Of a stretch of 38,952 nt of DNA, positions 37,001-38,952 are shown in pieces. The notes beneath the pieces were generated by a model. That model worked only from the letters and a program-made list of their open reading frames with translations. It did not search any database and was not told the DNA's origin. Location of the stretch: NCBI GenBank assembly GCA_963696075.1, contig CAVOJD010000034.1:1-38952 (forward strand), written 5' to 3'. This DNA comes from CAJQQK01 sp963696075 (GTDB lineage: Bacteria; Pseudomonadota; Alphaproteobacteria; Rhizobiales; Hyphomicrobiaceae). Both the position numbers and the translations under genes were made by a program. Each line of letters opens with the position of its first letter. Position 1 is the stretch's first letter.

Positions 37001-37465
37001 GTTCTCACCATCGTTGGAGTAGTCGTAGGTCCACACATCTCCCTGGCGCGCAACGCGGAGGTAATTGGCGGTGCCTTCCGGGACCTCGATCTGAAGGGCG
37101 GGTGAGGAAACTCCGTTTACGGTGACGGCAACAAAGGCATACAGCCGCTGGCCGTCGGAATAGGTGTCGAAGCGGAGCCAATTCTGGGCGTCCTGTTCGA
37201 CGAGGATACCCTGCAGTTGGTACTGTTCGCTCGGCGTGGAGAGGAAACGGGTTTCGAGGGTGAAATCATCGTCGCCGATGGCCTGCATCACGCGGGCAGA
37301 GTTGTTCGTGTTCCAGGCATCGAAGTTGCCGTCCGGAGTGACGAGCGCGAGGAAGGCGTCACTTGTGTTGGCTGCAAGGGACGCGTCAATGCCTGCCGGT
37401 CCTGAAACGGTCCATGCCGGGTCCAGAAAAGGAGATGAAAAGTCGTCAGAAGATGGGGAGGTCAA
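33998..37465 (-). CDS. RTX repeat protein, N-terminal frame (four ConA-like plus cadherin-like units)
   Basis: This 1155-codon frame starts at TTG 37465; an in-frame TGA lies a short way upstream and no ATG is available. Each unit has a ConA-like beta-sandwich domain of the DUF1349 type, about 200 residues (DDFSSPFLDPAWTVSGP, TLETRFLS, LQGILVEQDAQNWLRFD, WTYDYSNDGENW, AQVDYIEFA). Each ends with a cadherin-like domain of about 95 residues (PVAGDDALTTDADTALTF, LLANDTDANPLTI, QPANGTLTDNGDGTFTY, VSDGDLTDQA). DUF1349-type domains often bind carbohydrate. The fourth copy (from 34735) is divergent. The frame ends in an artificial tail of about 40 residues after the C-tract frameshift near 34120. The first unit begins only five residues after the start codon. 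Confidence 0.8.
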   Translation of the reverse strand: MTSPSSDDFSSPFLDPAWTVSGPAGIDASLAANTSDAFLALVTPDGNFDAWNTNNSARVMQAIGDDDFTLETRFLSTPSEQYQLQGILVEQDAQNWLRFDTYSDGQRLYAFVAVTVNGVSSPALQIEVPEGTANYLRVARQGDVWTYDYSNDGENWTTAGSITHNLTASSAGIFAGNVGNATGFTAQVDYIEFASDPITDEDGAFEPPNFAPVAGDDALTTDADTALTFAAADLLANDTDANPLTITAVTQPANGTLTDNGDGTFTYAPTVGYAGIDTFSYSVSDGDLTDQADVTISVAAQPAPAVSDDFSSPFLDPAWTVSGPAGIDASLAANTSDAFLALVTPDGNFDAWNTNNSARVMQAIGDDDFTLETRFLSTPSEQYQLQGILVEQDAQNWLRFDTYSDGLKLYAFVAVTANGSSTPGLKVEISEGTANYLRIVRQGDVWTYDYSNDGENWTTAGSITHNLTASSAGVLAGNVGNATGFTAQVDYIEFASDPITDEDGAFEPPNFAPVAGDDALTTDADTALTFAAADLLANDTDANPLTITAVTQPANGTLTDNGNGTFTYTPTVGYAGVDTFSYTVSDGDLTDQASVTISVAAEPAPAISDDFSSPLLDPAWTVSGPAGIDASLAANTSDAFLALVTPDGNFDAWNTNNSARVMQAIGDDDFTLETRFLSTPSEQYQLQGILVEQDAQNWLRFDTYSDGQRLYAFVAVTVNGVSSPALQIEVPEGTANYLRVARQGDVWTYDYSNDGENWTTAGSITHNLTASSAGIFAGNVGNATGFTAQVDYIEFASDPITDEDGAFELPNFAPVAGDDALTTDADTALTFAAADLLANDTDADPLTITAVTQPANGTLTDNGDGTFTYAPTVGYAGIDTFSYSVSDGDLTDQADVTVSVVDPSQSFNAISDDFAAAGLDPAWSFFGITGAAELGSDATDAFVEISSPAGTPVSASDYLTTPRLLQAVSNTDFQISAGFLTEPSVTFSEHGLLVVEDDYNFIRFDIAFTSDGTLRLIVGVTEQGATDYKLFQAVQSGSVTDFRITRIDDQWTFETSSDATNWSTAYTLNHAMTVSKVGLFAGTASWLGTSPGYTAQVDYFENSAMPIVDEDGTFVPPSTRPSQTTTSWSWTPPATSIFRSRPTCSQMTPTVTATL
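34742..35644 (-). repeat. 903-bp tandem repeat, unit 3
   Basis: The last near-identical copy. Its ConA-like domain follows unit 1 almost word for word, and its final residues (VSVVDPSQSF) lead into the divergent fourth unit. Confidence 0.9.
35645..36547 (-). repeat. 903-bp tandem repeat, unit 2
   Basis: The middle repeat, in register with units 1 and 3. It diverges in a block (SDGLKLYAFVAVTANGSST, LKVEISEG, SAGVLAGN) and in the cadherin-like end (TYTPTVGYAGVDTFSYTV). Confidence 0.9.
36548..37450 (-). repeat. 903-bp tandem repeat, unit 1
   Basis: The first of three direct repeats of exactly 903 bases (301 codons), one ConA-like plus one cadherin-like domain. In the ConA-like part it shares SDGQRLYAFVAVTVNGVSS and SAGIFAGN with unit 3, while unit 2 differs there. 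Confidence 0.9.
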
Positions 37466-37467
37466 GT

Positions 37468-37571
37468 GATTAATCGCCTCTGATCAATGATCAAACACAC
37501 GTCGTATTTGTACCTTCAAAAGTCTCCTGGAACAATTAGTTAATCTAACTTTAATGACATAATTGATTAAC
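37468..37571 (-). promoter_or_regulatory. AT-rich promoter region of the RTX gene with repeated GATTAA motifs
   Basis: The 225-base gap before the RTX gene is far more AT-rich than the rest of the window. GTTAATC (37539-37545) and GATTAAC (37565-37571) form an inverted repeat across a 19-base spacer. GATTAATC, itself a palindrome, lies at 37468-37475, and TGATCA occurs twice at 37481-37493. Such clustering suggests binding sites for a regulator of the RTX gene; its identity cannot be read from the sequence. Confidence 0.4.
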
Positions 37572-37690
37572 GTTTGCGCGCGGCGTCCCCATGCGGGTTC
37601 CGCGTGCGCTCGAGTGCCTCTGCTTGCCCGGTAGAAGTGGCTTCATGCGCCGGTTCGACGCAAGGGGCGCGATCTTCCGACCCGATCCGC

Positions 37691-38722
37691 TCAGGGCGAG
37701 GGGCGCCGGCCGGTTTTAGGGGATTTAGTGGCCACTACGCGCACATTGTCCCAATGCCAGGTGAAGCCAATTGGGGGCCCGTTTTCGGCTTTGGAGGGTG
37801 TGTAGCTGTGATCGTAGAAGACGACGCGTACCAGGCCGCCGGGAAATGCCCCGGGTTGGGTGAGCGAGACGCCAGCAACCGTAAACGTCACAGTGCCGTT
37901 GCCGTTATCCTCCAGTATGACCTTGTGGCGGCGCATCTTGTTGTTCGGGGTGGGGTTGGAAAATGGCTTCCCGTTCAATGTGTTGCCGATTTTCAAGCCG
38001 CCGGGGAAGCCGGCGGACGCGCCGCCGCTCCATGAGGCGATCAGCACGCCATCACACTGCAGGCACCCGTCGAGGTTCGAGGCGGCGACATCAGAGCGCA
38101 GGAAAGCCGGTACTGTATTGGTTGGATAGACGCCGGCCTTGGCCATCGATCTGTAGACGTTCTCCGAGACCACGCCGAATTTGAGCCACTGACGTGTACC
38201 CAAGTTCGTCAGATTGACATCGACCGAGATCTTGCCGACCCCGTCGAATGTCTGGTCGGGTGAAAACCAAACCACGGAATAGGCGTCGACATCGCCCATC
38301 GACGTCATCAAGTGGTCGCGCGCGGTGTAGACCAGTTCGTCTACATGAAAATCGAAATTCGCGCCGGCAAGCTTTTGCGAGCTCAGTTGGCGCTGGGTGC
38401 TGGGCGGGCCACCGTCGAGGTCGTGATCGGCGCTCCAGGAACCGCCGTGAAAGGCATTGCCCCAGCCGAAAGAGTTGAGCTCGCGACCTGCGATCTGCCA
38501 ACCGGCATTGCGATGGTAAACGCCCCAGGTGAAGCGCTCCTGTCCCTTGTTGCCCGTGAAGTCCTCAAAGAAAAGCGTGTCCGACGACAGGGATGAACTG
38601 CTGGCCAGTCCGACGCCCAAGGCCAAGCATGCACTCAGGGCAATCAAATTACCTGCTATTCGAGTTATTGTTGAATGACGGTTTCCAGGCCTATTCCGCC
38701 CGGTGATGCGTGTGATTGGCAT
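37691..38722 (-). CDS. Secreted beta-rich protein of unknown function
   Basis: The 343-residue protein begins with an arginine-rich N-region and a hydrophobic stretch (about residues 25-45, IALSACLALGVGLASS), giving a Sec-type signal peptide. The mature part opens DTLFFEDFTGN, is rich in short beta-strand-like segments and ends GFTWHWDNVRVVA. This pattern recalls ConA-like jelly-roll domains of extracellular carbohydrate-binding proteins. I do not recognise catalytic residues. Two cysteines in DGCLQCDG could form a disulphide. ATG 38722 is the likely start, without a strong ribosome site. It lies upstream of the RTX gene on the same strand, separated by 225 AT-rich bases, so it may share a role at the cell surface or in the EPS matrix. 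Confidence 0.6.
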   Translation of the reverse strand: MPITRITGRNRPGNRHSTITRIAGNLIALSACLALGVGLASSSSLSSDTLFFEDFTGNKGQERFTWGVYHRNAGWQIAGRELNSFGWGNAFHGGSWSADHDLDGGPPSTQRQLSSQKLAGANFDFHVDELVYTARDHLMTSMGDVDAYSVVWFSPDQTFDGVGKISVDVNLTNLGTRQWLKFGVVSENVYRSMAKAGVYPTNTVPAFLRSDVAASNLDGCLQCDGVLIASWSGGASAGFPGGLKIGNTLNGKPFSNPTPNNKMRRHKVILEDNGNGTVTFTVAGVSLTQPGAFPGGLVRVVFYDHSYTPSKAENGPPIGFTWHWDNVRVVATKSPKTGRRPSP

Positions 38723-38952
38723 GCATGGCCCGAGCGGATTTCATGAGCTATGTGCTTCGGTTGCGTCCGAGGTAGCCGCGACTGCAGGAGAGCTTGGCTC
38801 GCACGCACTTCCAATAAATTTACAAAACTGGCCAGATGACCAGGAATGGTCGTCACCTTGGTAAATCGATCACGGGCGATGGGCCAATCGAACCGCGAAT
38901 TGTACCCTGCCACTGAAGCCGGGATGAATGCTGGGCTACTTGCAGGATTAAA

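Larger units (their letters stand above)
32474..37465 (-). pseudogene. Giant RTX-type secreted repeat protein gene, broken by two single-base frameshifts as read
   Basis: Read with two corrections the locus encodes one protein of about 1663 residues. The first correction adds one C to the six-base C-tract (plus-strand G-run 34116-34121). It joins the long N-terminal frame to a cadherin-like domain reading VDPPVANDDVLVMD. The second removes one base at the CC of 32612-32613. It turns DYRLEF-stop into DYRLSSDANGLPDG and continues to FFFV at 32474, the usual end of this RTX family. The order is three 301-residue units, a fourth divergent unit, a unique domain, a short calcium-binding-like RTX part and a type I secretion C-terminus. 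No signal peptide is present, as expected for type I export. No ABC exporter gene is in the window. It may bind the EPS or the surface. The breaks may be sequencing errors. Confidence 0.75.

Noticed and set aside
34742..37450. Repeat array considered as CRISPR
   Set aside because: Units are 903 bases, coding and directly adjacent, with no short repeat-spacer pattern.
34863..37469. Repeated + strand ORFs of similar sequence across the RTX gene
   Set aside because: They recur every 903 bases only because the - strand repeats do; they are antisense shadows.
38665..38913. 82-codon - strand ORF overlapping the secreted protein start
   Set aside because: No recognisable features and it overlaps the better supported signal-peptide gene.

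Overview
The window is most consistent with the chromosome of an alphaproteobacterium, possibly Hyphomicrobiales/Rhodobacterales-like. I infer this from the GC-rich composition, frequent GTG and TTG starts, the style of the glycosyltransferases and the RTX C-terminus. No taxonomic marker gene is present, so the placement is soft. Nearly the whole window is one exopolysaccharide (EPS) locus of the Wzx/Wzy-dependent type, followed by genes for large extracellular proteins.

Left part (1-9.1 kb, + strand): a family 9 glycoside hydrolase, then a sugar-nucleotide module. The module has a glucose-1-phosphate cytidylyltransferase (rfbF), an extended SDR epimerase/dehydratase fused to a zinc-ribbon C-methyltransferase (with one frameshift as read), two more methyltransferases of related architecture, and a GT2 glycosyltransferase. 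Middle left (9.1-13.9 kb, - strand): galE, a WecG/TagA (GT26) glycosyltransferase, a polyprenyl-phosphate sugar-1-phosphate transferase that should start the repeat unit, and a GT4. Middle (14.2-29.9 kb, mostly + strand): a Wzc-like chain-length/tyrosine kinase protein, a Wzy/O-antigen-ligase family polymerase, two left-handed beta-helix acyltransferases, one acyltransferase-3 membrane protein, several GT2 and GT4 enzymes, and the outer-membrane Wza lipoprotein. A - strand pair inside this stretch encodes the Wzx flippase and a membrane GT2. A strong hairpin terminator follows wza.

Right part (30-38.9 kb): an IS1595-family insertion sequence, a UDP-glucuronate decarboxylase (UDP-xylose synthase) gene ending at a strong bidirectional terminator, and on the - strand a very large RTX-type secreted protein gene. 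That gene carries three 903-bp tandem repeats, each a ConA-like/DUF1349-type domain plus a cadherin-like domain. It is broken by two single-base frameshifts as read. Upstream of it lies a gene for a secreted protein of unknown function.

Working model (inference): the phosphotransferase loads the first sugar on the lipid carrier, and the GT26 and seven GT2/GT4 enzymes extend it. GalE, Uxs and the RfbF/SDR/methyltransferase module supply UDP-Gal, UDP-Xyl and a C-methylated or branched sugar. The acyltransferases decorate the unit, Wzx flips it, Wzy polymerises it, and Wzc/Wza export it. The GH9 enzyme and the RTX protein may trim or bind the product. The most novel-looking parts are the SDR-methyltransferase fusion with its three tandem methyltransferase modules and the repeat-rich RTX protein. 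Three single-base indels in short homopolymers mean base-level quality should be checked first.
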